A stretch of 64,000 nt of DNA, from assembly GCA_030549495.1 (NCBI GenBank), contig JAUIRK010001059.1:372001-436000 (forward strand), written 5' to 3'. The DNA comes from Nectonema munidae. Lineage: Eukaryota > Nematomorpha > Nectonematoida > Nectonematidae. Below, one piece after another: positions 10,651-22,553 of this stretch. The position numbers and the translations under genes are program-made. Under the pieces are notes generated by a model. That model had not been told where the DNA came from and did not search any database. It saw nothing but the letters and a program-made list of their open reading frames with translations. Position 1 is the stretch's first letter. Every line of letters starts with the position of its first letter.

Positions 10651-13230
10651 AGTATAGATCTTCTTAGGCATATGTGGTATCTTCACATATTAGAAATTAC
10701 ATAATTATCTACCTAAAAAATTTCCTGAATGGGAAAAAGAAGGTAATGTTTCAAAGTTAGATCAGATTAAAAAATCTTAAAAATGAAAAAAAACTGAAAC
10801 GAAAATCAAGATAAAAATTAATGCATTTCCATCACTGTTGAAGACTGCAACGCTGTGATTAGAGGTAATAAAAGAAGAATACTTTTCAAACAACAGAACT
10901 ATTTTGAAATCAATGATTTAGTTACTTCTTGATTTACAGCACCTTTTCTGAATAAAACCATACATAAAGCAGTTGAGTTACTTTAAATTGGTATTGAAAG
11001 AATAATTGTAAAGATTCAAACTTACAATGTAGAGAATGAAAAATTGAGATTTCATAAAGTTGTTTTAGTAGTGTGGATATGTAACTTCATTTAGTGCATA
11101 ACAAATGGCGAACTTATTTCTGGCTATTTCCTGCTTTGAATACTTATTTTCTTTCACAAGTTAATCCACCTTATATATTGATACAAATTGTCGCAAATTA
11201 ATTGAGTGAATTTTACTTTTGGCTAACTGTAACCTTCTCCAAAAAACGCAAAATAATGAGACATCAGTTTAATTTTGTTTAAAATGTCATAGTGGTAAAA
11301 GCAGCTAAACCTCAGCGTGCTGGGAACATTAGCCGTAAAATTGATTGTTATTATTTTTATAACTGTGACCTTGATTCTTCTTAATAAGGTAGCAAAAATA
11401 GGAAAAGCATCCAACACTTATTATCTCTTGAATTCTTTCAAAAATAACACAAAGCAGTTTTCATTCGGGGTACGAAATTTTTTTTGAATTACGTTCAAAT
11501 TTCTATTCGCAGATGTATAAATTATTTGGTTGGAGTGAATCAATAAAAAATTCCGTTTTTCAAATCATATTTGGGTAAGGTTAGAAAATTGTTTGACATT
11601 TTTATCATCAAAAAACGTTAGAATGTCATTAAAAGTTGTTTGATCAGTTAATTCATTGAAAAGTCTTATTCGCTAGTGAAGTATAAAAGACTAATTCCCA
11701 ACTGTTTTCTACAAAGATGGATAAAAAAATTTTAAGTGTTTTTTTTTAAATTAATAAAAGTACCCCAAATCATTTTTGCAATTCAGACTCTTAACAGATA
11801 TATAGAGCCAAGAAGAGTCAATAGAATGGAACATCATTTTATTTTGGTTAATTTTATCATACCCTCATCCTAATAAAAAATTTAATATTCACAAAATTAT
11901 GAATTATTCTATATTTAAAAATACATAACATTTTGTTTACTAATTTGATAAAACAATATATGCCTAACTGTTTTGGAAACTTTTTCTCGAAAGTCAAATA
12001 CAATGGCAAACAAATTTTAAAAAGGTTTAAATTTTAAAATGTTAGTAGTTTGTTAGACCTACGCGAGAGAGTCCAACAGAGACTCGGAAATTGCACTTTT
12101 ACATTGGAGAGGAATTGTCCTACGCTCCCCACTCGGAGGCATTCTCTTCGTTATCCGTAATTGAGTAGAAATATTTCAGGAAAGTCAAAACTAAAATCAT
12201 TCTAGGTCATCCCATTATAAGCATAAAGTTGTAATTTCTAAGATCTTTTTAGCTTAGCCATCTCTATTCTTCCTGTTTCCATATTATAATTTATTGAACC
12301 TATGATATTATAGATATACTTTTCTGCTTTAGCATATAACTATGAGAAACGTAAAAAAAGAGCAAATATCAAGGTGATCATTGAAAAATTGCTTAACATA
12401 GTAATTGTATGAATCAGTTCTGCAATATTTGTTTAAACATTTCTAAATGGGGTAGCTTATATTTTGAAAATCGTGTTTTCAATTATTTGCTTTTCATTTA
12501 AAATTTTTCGATTTTCTTCGTCTACGTCTTGGCTACGAAACATCTTGTTTACCAAAGGCCTAAAACTGTTACGAAATGTCTTCGGTACAAAACGTCATGC
12601 ACCCAATCTTTCTGTGTCTCGCGTAAAAATATTAGTGTGTTGTCTAAAAATACATTCGGTGATCAAAATTTATATTGTATATAGTACAAATTTCCAAGGA
12701 CCTTGCCTCAAAAAGGCGCCTAAAAGAAGACGATCTTATATTAAAAAATGCAAGGTTTGCTATCGCTTAGATATGTCAAACTTTTAGTTTTTTAGGATTC
12801 ATTATGAAAAAATATATAAAAGGATATTTCGTTTTCATTTAATAATATTTTTGGAAAGTATATATGAACAATGAAGATTTCTTTTAAGCGATTAATTTTA
12901 CATTTAGGAAAAAGACGTATTAGAAAAAAGACGGCATCAAAAAACGCCTGCTTGTCATAAGTTCGAAAATATTCGTCCTGCTATTTTCAAGGTATGTGGT
13001 ATGTTAAGTAAATATCCAAATCGGTTAATCACTTTTCCATTTGTCTTGATCTTCGTTCGTTATGTACATGCATCATTTTGTGTGACTGATTGTGAAAATC
13101 ATGATAAAAAATGAATGGTTTTCCATCACTGTTGAAACAGCAATCTATTTTTTATTAGCCCTGGCAAGAAATATGTCCAGTTCAAAATGGAAAATAAAAT
13201 ATAGAGACTTTGATATGATGAAAAAATAAA
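10651..13230. other. No gene recognised
   Basis: AT-rich intergenic sequence. ORFs at 11223-11417 (minus) and 12464-12787 (plus) are ordinary for AT-rich DNA and show no domain. Short AAAACGTC/AAGACG-type words recur around 12540-12960 and resemble words in the repeat at 28970-29400, but no element boundary could be drawn. Confidence 0.4.
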
Positions 13231-13234
13231 GATG

Positions 13235-13240
13235 TTTATT
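13235..13240 (-). promoter_or_regulatory. AATAAA polyadenylation signal
   Basis: The plus strand reads TTTATT here, so the minus strand carries AATAAA, 77 bases downstream of the stop codon of the exon ending at 13317. Spacing and orientation fit the 3' end of that gene. Confidence 0.5.
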
Positions 13241-13316
13241 TATCATTATTCGCAAAAATTAATGTATAAATAATTTTAAATTTGATTTTTTCACTCTAAT
13301 ACGCCAAGTATGCTTT

Positions 13317-13698
13317 TTAGAAGTTCAAATAATTCGGGGATATATAATCTGGAATAATGCAAGAGGGATTAATTGCAGGCTGTTTAACTTGCCAGAACGG
13401 ATCGTTGAATTGGGCAGGCTGATGATTGATCAATGTGTTTTGAAGAGACTTTGAAGCATGCAACGATGGGTGTTGTGGCAGGTTGTTAGTGTGAAAGAAA
13501 GGAGCGTTGTAATTGGGAAGATAGAAGGGATATTGGAGGTTAAAGGGTGCTGCACCAGGCACATTCAAGATCGAAGAAGTATGGGGTACATTCTGGGGTT
13601 CCAGGGAAAAGGGTTGATGCGATTGGATGAAAGGCGGAACATTGCATTGCAGCATACAGGCGTAGTTGGCAGGCATTAAATTCACGTGATTCAAATAT
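13317..13698 (-). CDS. Unrecognised host gene, last coding exon (Pro/Asn-rich C-terminus)
   Basis: Terminal exon of a minus-strand gene. The acceptor (TTTAATTAAG before 13698) supplies one base that completes the split Lys codon left by the exon ending at 14831, giving MEYLK then YLNHVNLMPANYACM. The 127 following codons are open and end in a stop at 13317 after PDYISPNYLNF. The protein is rich in Pro, Asn, Gln, Phe and His (for example PFIQSHQPFSLEPQNVPH), with no charged clusters, membrane segment or repeat. It looks like a disordered low-complexity tail. ORFs on the other strand and in other frames here are shadows. The product is not recognised. Phase-perfect splicing into two upstream exons argues that it is real. 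Confidence 0.65.
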
Positions 13699-14830
13699 CT
13701 TAATTAAAGTAGGAAGTGTTGTAGATTTATGAATGTAGTATAGCGAAATCAGTGTAAACTTTTGGTGCAAACACATTCTCAAATTTCTTTGAGTGATATA
13801 AAATCAATTGGAAAAGCTGGATTTAGTAAAGATCCTTGGCGAGATGGTTTTAAGCCATCCTTAGGTCAATTATTTATTTTATTACAGGGAAAGAGTATTC
13901 TACAAAACTGCAACACTAGGAGTTTCAAAAAGGACAAATGGAAGCAGTGTAATTCAAAACCTACATTTAACCCTTAGAATTTGGTTTTTTGCAAGGCCAA
14001 AACTTATTTTTTATTATTTTCTGATTTTATCTAGGGGAAAGTGAATTAGAATTTTTTTTAAAGTGAAAAGAGGTAACCTACCTCTCAGTCTATAGCTGCA
14101 GTTGGTAGGCTGTAAGCCGTCTCATATTTTGCTCATCTGGATCATGGTTTTGTTCTTCCAGAAAGAATATGTGTGAGGCGAAGTCAATAAAGAAGAATTG
14201 CAATTACCAGATAAGTAAACACTAACTAATATTAATTAGAAGTGCATTTTTGATCTTATAGTAGGAAAGTAAGTAAATGAATCTTAAAAAATTATTCACA
14301 GAGGCGTATTTATGCGAACTTAAATTTTTCAGAAAATGTTACCGACTTCCTCAAAATGAAATACAAAATTTTAGTGTAAAGTTAATAAATTTTATTAGTT
14401 TTAAACAAAAAGAGTAAAGTTTCAAACAAATGTATTATTTTCTTTTTAAGAAGGCAAAAATCTCAAAAAGCTCTTTAGTTTTAACCTACTAGAAAAAAAT
14501 TAAGTAACATAGTTAAAATTTATTTGTTTTACTGATACTTAAATAATAGTCTAACATCATCAATTATCTAAACTAGCTAAATATTTAGCCAATCGTTTTT
14601 TACACGCAGTTTTTCAAAGGGATAATGATGAACAAAGGAACGTCATATTTGTCCTCATACGTTATTTTACGTAACACTTACATTAAAAATAAGAACTTAT
14701 GTCTCTTTTAATTTGATTGTCTTACAAGGCATTATTTTTCTTCCAACCGACTAAACGACGAACGGCGTCTTCTTGTTCAAAGCTCCAAAAATGATAAGAA
14801 ATTATAAAAACTTAATGAAATATTTCTTAC
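13699..14830 (-). other. Intron of the unrecognised minus-strand gene
   Basis: Bounded by GTAAGAAATA (donor at 14830) and TTAATTAAG (acceptor at 13699). AT-rich. The plus ORF at 13762-13977 has no recognised domain. TTAACCC occurs at about 13966, a word that also opens piggyBac-type insertions elsewhere in the window, but no partner end was found. Confidence 0.55.
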
Positions 14831-15105
14831 TTTAAATACTCCATGTGATAAAGAGTGTAGGGATCTGGTTGAAGATAATTAAGACCTGAATTGACTGGAT
14901 TAGAAAGTTGTGCAACTTTAGGAGTGAAGGCGAAATTATCTTTGGACGCTGGAATGAAAGGAAGGGATGAGGGGCTTATGAAATTCGGCATACTCTGTGC
15001 TTCGTGCTTATGAACTTCATTTTTGCATCCGTTCTGACAAGTGTTCTTGATTTGAGGGATGTTGGCTGCTTCAAAATGATAATGCTCACACTTTTTGTTT
15101 ATTGG
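14831..15105 (-). CDS. Unrecognised host gene, internal exon
   Basis: An exon of 275 bases, open throughout: acceptor ACATTTTTAG before 15105, donor GTAAGAA after 14831. It enters in phase 0 from the exon ending at 15980 and leaves two bases over, which the next exon completes. The translation starts PINKKCEHYHFEAANIPQI and includes CQNGCKNEVHKHEAQSMPNF, SPSSLPFIPASKDNFAF and LQPDPYTLYHMEYL. It has Cys and His residues (CEHYH, CQNGC, HKH), but the spacing matches no zinc-finger pattern I recognise. Composition is close to the next exon, rich in Pro, Asn and Ser, as in disordered regions of regulatory proteins. No function is claimed. Confidence 0.7.
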
Positions 15106-15979
15106 CTAAAAATGTAAGGTTCATTTGAATAGAAATGCAACGTTATTTGATTTTTTCTGTCTGTCTATTTATCTAAGTTGTAAACGATTTAGCCATCAGG
15201 ACAATTACTTCTAAAGTTATTTATATGACTAATATTAACTAAAATTAACAACCTACTTCATAAACTAATTAACTGACAAACAAACTAATTGACTAACTAA
15301 CTTTGCTTATTAGATTAACTATAGTTCACAAATCATTACTTGGATTTAGATAATATCCTAGATATTTGTGCTTCTTCCACTCAGAACTTGGATTTCATTA
15401 AACACTTCTAAACAATATATTATCAATATAATATAGCCATATCTTCCTTTTTTCAAGTCTAAAATTATGAAAAAGTCAGTTTCTATTTTGAAATTTGAAA
15501 ATTACTAAGAAATTTTGGTCAATTTCAGAATAAGTTTTGCAAAATTTAGTGAACATTTTTAAAAGTTCTAGCAGATTTCGTGAGATAACGCTGGATTTCT
15601 GTAAAAGTGACACGCGATATTCAGATTTATATCCCTACACCACTATGACCCTAACATTCATTTCTGCGTGTATGCATCCGCAATTCTTCGTGTTGCGTAA
15701 CTTCCTAACTCTTACTCCGGGGAATGGTTGTCTTACATCTGCAAATGTTAAAAGTTGCTTATATCGTGACCAACAAAGGTCGTCGTTTCGTAAAAGATTT
15801 TATTTTTGTTTAAATAAATTTTTTGCTAAATCCTAACTTTTGCCTATTTTACTTCATAAAACACCCATTTCTTTTATTTGGTATATTTAAAATAGAATTG
15901 TAATTATTCACAAATGATATAATTTCAAATAATAAAGATTAATTAATGATGCCTCGATTTAAAAATAATCTTAACTTAC
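15106..15979 (-). other. Intron of the unrecognised minus-strand gene
   Basis: 874-base intron with GTAAGTTAAG donor and ACATTTTTAG acceptor. A plus-strand ORF at 15537-15836 (99 codons, slightly GC-richer) has no recognised domain and may belong to an old insertion. Confidence 0.55.
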
Positions 15980-16351
15980 ATTCATGGACTCTCTGAAATA
16001 TTTACTTTGAAAGAATTGTGATGCGCTGGTCATTTCATTTTCAAGGCAACTTGATTTTGATAGATATGATGAGGGCATTTTGTGAAAAGTATTTTCTACA
16101 TCTAGAAACTTTCTCTCTTCATCATCACTCTGTTCTATCAGCTTCGCATTTCTCAACATTTTCTTCCTGGGCACGAACGAACCAAATTTCTCTAGAGTTA
16201 GTTCCGATTGACGCTTAACAGGAAGGAAGAGAGAGTCGGAACTCAACGTTTCATTTTTTAAGTCGCCAAGAGATATCTCTGTTTGGTAAATATCTTTGCA
16301 AGCTTTTAATAAACACGTGATTGGGCTGGAGCAATTTTCCCTTTTAGCAAC
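15980..16351 (-). CDS. Unrecognised host gene, internal exon (charged region)
   Basis: An exon of 372 bases (124 codons), open in one frame from acceptor TTTTAATTTAG (before 16351) to donor GTAAGTTAAG (after 15980), phase 0 at both ends. It begins VAKRENCSSPITCLLKACKD and contains LPVKRQSELTLEKFGSFVPR, KKMLRNAKLIEQSDDEERKF and ENEMTSASQFFQSKYFRESM. It is polar and charged, with a basic patch (PRKKMLRNAK) followed by an acidic one (EQSDDEERK). Such a pattern is common in nuclear proteins, but it is not diagnostic. It joins in frame to the exon at 15105-14831. The protein is not recognised. The next exon upstream may be 30734-30502. Confidence 0.7.
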
Positions 16352-17493
16352 CTAAATTAAAAGTAAAGTGATATAAGGGTCAATGGAAGAAGATATTTAT
16401 TCAGTTAAAGAAATCAAATTTACAATTTAGCAATTAAAAAATATATGAAAATTAATGATGGGACGATGCCAAACGTTTTTATGATTCTGATGCTGAATTC
16501 TTTGTGGCTAAAAGAATTTACTTTCAGATCTGAATTTGTGCTTATCCATAAAGTGAGCGCGAGTAAAAGTATTTTTAATTAAACAATCACAAGTTTTTTG
16601 AATTGCTCTTCTCAAGTCAAAGTGATAGAAACAATTCAATGCAAAATGGCATATTTTTAGCATTAAACTTTTTTAGGTATGATGCTCACTGAGAATTTAA
16701 AATTTGGAACAACTTTAGACAAAAGTAAGAAATTTTTATTTGCAAAAATAAGCTTCTTTTTTGAAATGTTATTGGAATAAAAGCTCTTTAAAATATCACA
16801 AATAAATTTAAAGGAATTCTTTAAAAATTAAAATTAACTCATTTTTCATTTTCAAACAAAATTATTAATATAAAATTCCAAGTGAAAATAAGTATACATG
16901 CAAAATGAAAAGTTTGGCAAAATTTTGAGTAAAGGTTGAAACATTTTGCGCTTTAAATCATGGTCGGCCATGTTTATTCACCCTTTCAGAGCTCTCATTT
17001 ATTTTGTTAAATGCGTATAAAAAAATCGCAAAATGTCGTCACATTTCCCCATACGATTCCTACGCGATACTTTAAAAAATGAGGATTCCCAATTCAGATT
17101 AATCGTCAAATCACTCATGCAAATGGAAAACACAATTAAATTCCATTGTGTCGAGGTTGAAGGCACAGAATAAAGACTTGGACACAATCCAATTTCAAAA
17201 ATTTGAGGCCATTTTCAAGAACAACATTATTAAGAATCTTAAACCAAAATAAAAATAAAATTTGCCAACATTTTAAAATTTACAAAAAAATTATCATGAT
17301 CGGTTTTTTATTTAAATTTTATACATTCAAAGAATACAAATATGAACATTTAACGCATCCACAAAATTTTTTACATCCTCTTAACATCCTCAAGTTTTTA
17401 AATTCGCATCCCCAATTTTTAAAGATTTTTCTTTTTTCTATATACCGCAAAATTTTTTTGGGAATTTTTCAATTTTTCCTTTATCCAAAATTT

Positions 17494-17862
17494 TTATAAG
17501 TACGTCTTTATAATAACGCTTGCACAATGACATCTTCTCTCTAAAGTTTTAAGAAGTATAAACCTGCTTATCAACTTGGAATAGCAATTATGATATCCGA
17601 ATTCAATAAAATAATTAATTCTAACATCCGCTTCGGCTTGGATGTCAACTGTGATATTCACTTTCGCATCACCGGAAGAATTCAAGACATTCACATCCGA
17701 TGCCTCTCTACACCAAATGCTCCCTCCATTAACCCGATTTCCACTCAGCGCGATTTTATTGTAACATTTTGTAACAGTGAAGGAGGCAATCGAAAAGCTA
17801 AACGTCACTGAGATGTAATACTCTTCTCTTAGAAGGAGGATATGCGCTGGGCATATCTTCAA
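17494..17862 (-). CDS. Candidate ORF or exon, unrecognised
   Basis: A minus-strand ORF of 122 codons in which the central part is compositionally more protein-like than the AT-rich background: NGGSIWCREASDVNVLNSSG and DAKVNITVDIQAEADVRINY, an alternating pattern that would suit beta strands. The plus strand is also open across much of it (17590-17811, 73 codons), so strand choice is uncertain. There are no convincing splice sites at its edges and no homology that I recognise. It could be an exon, an eroded transposon piece or chance. Confidence 0.25.
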   Translation of the reverse strand: MKICPAHILLLREEYYISVTFSFSIASFTVTKCYNKIALSGNRVNGGSIWCREASDVNVLNSSGDAKVNITVDIQAEADVRINYFIEFGYHNCYSKLISRFILLKTLERRCHCASVIIKTYL

Positions 17863-18149
17863 ATATTCAGTTAAACCTGCTAAAGACCAATTTCAATTTT
17901 TCCCAATTAATCCTCTTTGAGCAATAAAAACTAGTTTGTGGAATTATTTTCTCCTATTAAAAAACTGAAGTAATAAGGGCCGAAAAGAAGTAAGCATATT
18001 TATAGACAGAACCGTTGCTAGTTTAACATTTTAGAGGTGCACAAGGCCGTTTGACCGAAAAACAACAACAATCTAATAATAAAAATGTGGAAAGGTGTAA
18101 AAAAGAAAGTAATATTATAATTATAGTTTACCCATAAATATATTAACAG

Positions 18150-18626
18150 TAACGTAGCCAGAAATTTATATTTGGAATGGCCAAATAGCGCACTAATATA
18201 CATGCTTACCTACTGACTTTGTCTAAAATGAAAGCATCAAATCCTGCTTATAACAACTCTTCTTTTTGTGTTTATATGCTCCTTTCTCTACCTCTGTCTT
18301 TCTATTTATTTGTTGAGGTTTTAGATTTTATCATGCTCAATATTTCTTATCTTCGTTTCTCATAGCAAAGAGAATTTTTTATTGTAAATCTGCTTTCTTA
18401 TTACAGGTAGAAGGCCCATCTTAACAAAGGTAACAGTTTTATCGTTACCGTCAATGATATCAATAATTTTTCTTTATTTTGATTTTATTTACTTTATATT
18501 GTTCGTATAAGTTATTTGTCAAAAATTAATTCATTATTTCATTTTAATTCAATTTGTAAATTTCAATTTTTTGATGATGGGGCCCATAACTTAGATGGAG
18601 GGGTCCGACCCCATACCTGGCTGTTT
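18150..18626. mobile_element. Possible hAT-type MITE, weak ends
   Basis: The left end reads CAGTAACGTAGCCAGAAATT. The right end has ATGGAGGGGTCCGACCCCAT followed by ACCTGGCTGTTT, whose inverse shares the AGCCAG core. No clean target duplication was found. Another hAT-end-like string (CAGAACCGTTGCTAGT, then GAGGTGCACAAGGCCG) lies just left at 18008-18050, so two decayed elements may abut here. Confidence 0.25.
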
Positions 18627-19018
18627 ATTATTACAATCCAACCACAATTATTTTGTTAAATTATATTTTATCACTTGCCTGAAAATATATAAATGTTAAA
18701 GTTTATCACAATATATGTATTTAAAAATGAATGTTCACTCCTAGAACAGGCTTCTTCAAGCCAGAGCCTGGATCCATCTTGTACCCTGTCAAAAATGAGT
18801 TGGCAAAAAACTTGGTAATTATAAATAGCCAAAAAAAAAGAAAAAACTAACATTTTATCAATCAAATAGTTTTGGGGAATGAAAGCATCAAAATGTCATC
18901 AACTTGAAGAATAGTGGAGAATTTATGAATTTGGTAGCACAGAATTTGAAAAGGTAGTAAATTTTGCGAAAAATAAATAGTATGATCTGGAAACATGGGT
19001 AGGTCGCGTGCTTGACAG

Positions 19019-19300
19019 CCCTGGTAGTGTGTAGTGTACTATTTACTTCGTCACCATCAATATCATCAGGATTGAACTCACACCATCATTCATCAACAGG
19101 ATTCTTATTATATATTTTCGATAAAAATAACACTCGCCATCATTCACCTACCCAAGCAACTCACATTGTGATGCTAAAAGTCGTCATCATCACCTATCAA
19201 TCATCAAGACTATCCCCTCAAGATCGTGCGATTCGTTGGTATGATTCATCATCATCACTTCACTCCATCATCATCCATCATCACTCCAAAGATCTCTAGT
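19019..19300. repeat. ATC-rich imperfect trinucleotide tract
   Basis: A stretch of imperfect ATC/CATCAT repeats mixed with unique sequence, less AT-rich than its flanks. The plus-strand ORF over it (19012-19299) is His/Ser-rich simply because of the repeat. A similar tract in the opposite orientation lies at 31037-31300. Confidence 0.5.
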
Positions 19301-22090
19301 CTTACGTCTCTTGCTACGCCTTCGAAATGCGAAAGAAGAGATGAGTTGATGGATGCAGATAAGAAGCATCATTAATTTTCATTGTTGGCAGCCATTTTAA
19401 TGATGAATAGAGTGGGCGGAAAGCTGTAATAAAAGATTAGTTATTTTTTAGCGTTCGTGTGATGGATGTTCATGCCAATAAATCATAAATTTAGGTCTTA
19501 GATAAATTAGAGAAACTAGTAAAAGGCTTTTTTGATTTATAAAATGTGTCAAAATAATGTGTTTTTCTTATAAGCAGAATTAATCATTTACATCAAATTC
19601 AGCGCTATCATTTCTCATTATCTTTCACTCCAGTCATCATGATCTTGGCGAAGCTAGCAACACTAAAATTTATGATGAGACTGACAATCTAGTGATTATA
19701 ATTATGATAAAGAAATGAAAAAAATTGAAGTTTGATTAATGAACAAGGAAAACAATGTATCGTGTTGTATTTTAGCTATCTCCGTGCATATCAACAATCA
19801 TGTATACGCAATAATAATATACCAAAATTGCACATTCTCTTTACATTACAAAGATCAGCACTCTGTTACTTTGCTTTTCAAAAAATTCTTAGCAGGCACT
19901 CCGTTTTTAGACAAATTGTCCTGGCAACTAACTTTACCTCACCTAAAATGTCCCCTATTTTGCTATTGTATATCAAAAATAAAGATTCACATTCACAAAG
20001 TTCTAACTAAAGGGCGTGAGTTAAAGCTTATTATTTGAGTGACCTTGTGGTGATTTCATTGAAGAAGCTAAAATCAAAGATATGCTTTCCATTTTTTCTT
20101 AGGGCTGGCGCTTTTTAATATTTAAATAAAAGATAATTCATATGAAAAAGTTGAGAGAAATTTTTATACAAAAAAAGAATTAATAAGCATACTTGGAGGT
20201 GGATTATTTTATTCTTGAAATCATAAATTGATCAAAATTACTAGATCTTATAATGAAGCTTGAAAACAGGGATTTTTGTGAAGCGCAAAAGATTCCGTTT
20301 TTAAGTGCCCCGTTAAACGTGGACAATTCAAGAAAACATGGACATCACTATTAGGCAAGTATAGATTGAGCACATCCTCAAAATATTAATCATTGGGTGT
20401 TTGAAAGATGCGCGGAAGCATAATTATTTTTTAATTTTCATTAAAATCTCAATTTTAATCGGCATTTATTAGGATTAGCACAACGTCTTACTGTATAATA
20501 TAAATTCCCAAATAATTTAGAATATCCAATAGTTATTAAAATTTGAAAAAAATAAATTATATTCTTCTTCCCATCATACTGTTAGAAAGCGTCATAAATA
20601 TCTTGTCTTTATCACCCAACTTTGCATTTTTAATTTATTTTTGTCTATTTTTTAACCTTTACTGAATTTGCAGACAACGCATTTGGTTTCTAGAAAAAAA
20701 TGATTACAAGATACGAAGATACAATAATAGCGAATAAAAATTCAATTTGTTTGGAATCAAACTCCAAGTATCAAGAAGGGTATACATTTGTTTGAACGAT
20801 ACAATGAAGTCAGAAAAATCAAAAAAAATATTGAATGAAAAAATCCACTTACAGTTTATGTATGTATAGAGACATAAAGAAAACAAGAATATTCATATGC
20901 ATCTAGGAATAGTTGGAGAAAGAAAGAGAAAGATTTTAAAAAATGAAGCGCTTATTTGAGGAAAATGATATAAAATGTAATTCTTCATTTTAATTTTAAC
21001 TTTCACTTTTAAACCAAAATTGGGAGGTTAAGTTTAAAAAAAATAATTTTTACATACGTGTAAAGCAGAGCTGCGCAAAATTGAATTTAAACGTATTTTT
21101 CCAGCTCGAAAAGAATACATCAAATCCTCCTTTTCTCCTTTTGTTCCAAAATTAATGAAAAGGGGTGATCAAAATCGTGCAAAATAACTGCGGATAATGA
21201 AAAATGATACTTTTTGCTTAAAAATGATTCAATGAGGCAAAAGTATTCTCAACTTTCTTTTCCTTTTAAACTCTTGATATAGCACTGGTGTAAAGCCTTT
21301 TAAATATGAAAGATAAAAATAATTTGAAGAAAATGTTCCTCACTTTTACTTTTCTTTTGAACTAACAAAAAGAAACCACATTTTTGGGGAATTGAATGCT
21401 CGCGTCAACAATCTTATTATTCCTTTCAGAAGAACATATGCATACGATGAAGACATTTTGCAAAAATCTCTTCTTTCAATAAAGTATTTTTGAAAAAGCG
21501 ATGAATATTTGAGCTAATTTTGAAAGATTTTTTAAAACATTGTTCTTTTACTCTTATGATAGTGATATAATTCTTACTTGTTCATTGTATTCAAGAATTT
21601 GTAAATAAATTTCTTTCTTTCTTTGTGTTAACGGAATTTTTTCATCCAAATTGTTATTAGTGTGCAGATGGAATTACAGTTCTCAGTAAAAGATTTTAAT
21701 TTGTATATATATTGTATCGATTAATATTAGTAAGGAAAGATGAAGACTTTTTAATAAAGCTAACATCTTTTCCATTGGTAACACTAAACAACGTTGGAAA
21801 GGATGCACATCTAAATCTAATTTTGCGTTTATAATCCTCTTGTATCGCAGATTTATTTAGAACATATTTAAATGCGAAAGAGTGATGTTTTTCTCAGAAT
21901 TTTAAACTAAAGTTATATACATATTTTGTCTACTTTGGATAAATGCCACTACCTATTTTTCCAATGTATCAATATTATTCTGATATGGTAAAAGTTATTT
22001 TTATAGTGATTTAAGGAAGAATGTCGAAAAATTTATATATGTATGCATGTACGATTGCGTTAATACTAAGCCTAAATGTATGACACAATA

Positions 22091-22553
22091 CAGGGGCGGA
22101 TCTAGAAATTGCCATTAGGGGGGGGGGGGGGGGGGGGGTGTGGATTTTACTAAACTAGAACTCAAATTTCAAACATATAAATTTAAGCTTTATCAAAATT
22201 TTTAAAAGAAAACGAAGAATGAGAGCATTAAAACGATCCTCATTCATTGAACTGCGAAGTGAATTGTTGTGGTAAAACTAGATGTGTTTAAATAATAAAT
22301 TTATAAAATAAAATTAGATAATATAAAATTAAAAAGTGTCACACTTAACTACGATTGAAACATAAAAAACTCTTTAGGCCTTCTAACTTTAGAGAAAGAT
22401 TGAATCTAAAAAACGAGTTGCAGAAATCATCATAATATTTGAGTTCTACGAAAAGAATTAGATCAAGAAAAATGTTCAAGCAATTGGCAATGCAATTTTA
22501 TGTGGGGGCGTACGCCCTCCCCCCCCCCCCCCACCCCTCTAAATCCGCCACTG
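22091..22553. mobile_element. hAT-type MITE with CAG(T/G)GGCGG ends
   Basis: The left end CAGGGGCGGATCTAGA and right end TCTAAATCCGCCACTG are inverted copies with few mismatches, 463 bp apart. Next to them inside are a long G run (22119-22138) and a long C run (22519-22532). The 8 bases flanking each side do not match clearly, so the target duplication has decayed. The ends resemble those of the better preserved MITE at 50918-51357, so both probably belong to one hAT-mobilised family. No coding capacity. Confidence 0.7.

Noticed and set aside
12464-12787. 107-codon plus-strand ORF
   Set aside because: No domain, no splice sites, and composition expected for AT-rich DNA with AAACGTC-type repeat words.
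13458-13782. Plus ORF 13458-13679 and minus ORF 13540-13782
   Set aside because: Shadows of the last exon of the minus-strand gene. The accepted frame alone joins in phase to the upstream exons.
16018-16218. Plus-strand ORF of 66 codons
   Set aside because: Antisense to the exon at 15980-16351.
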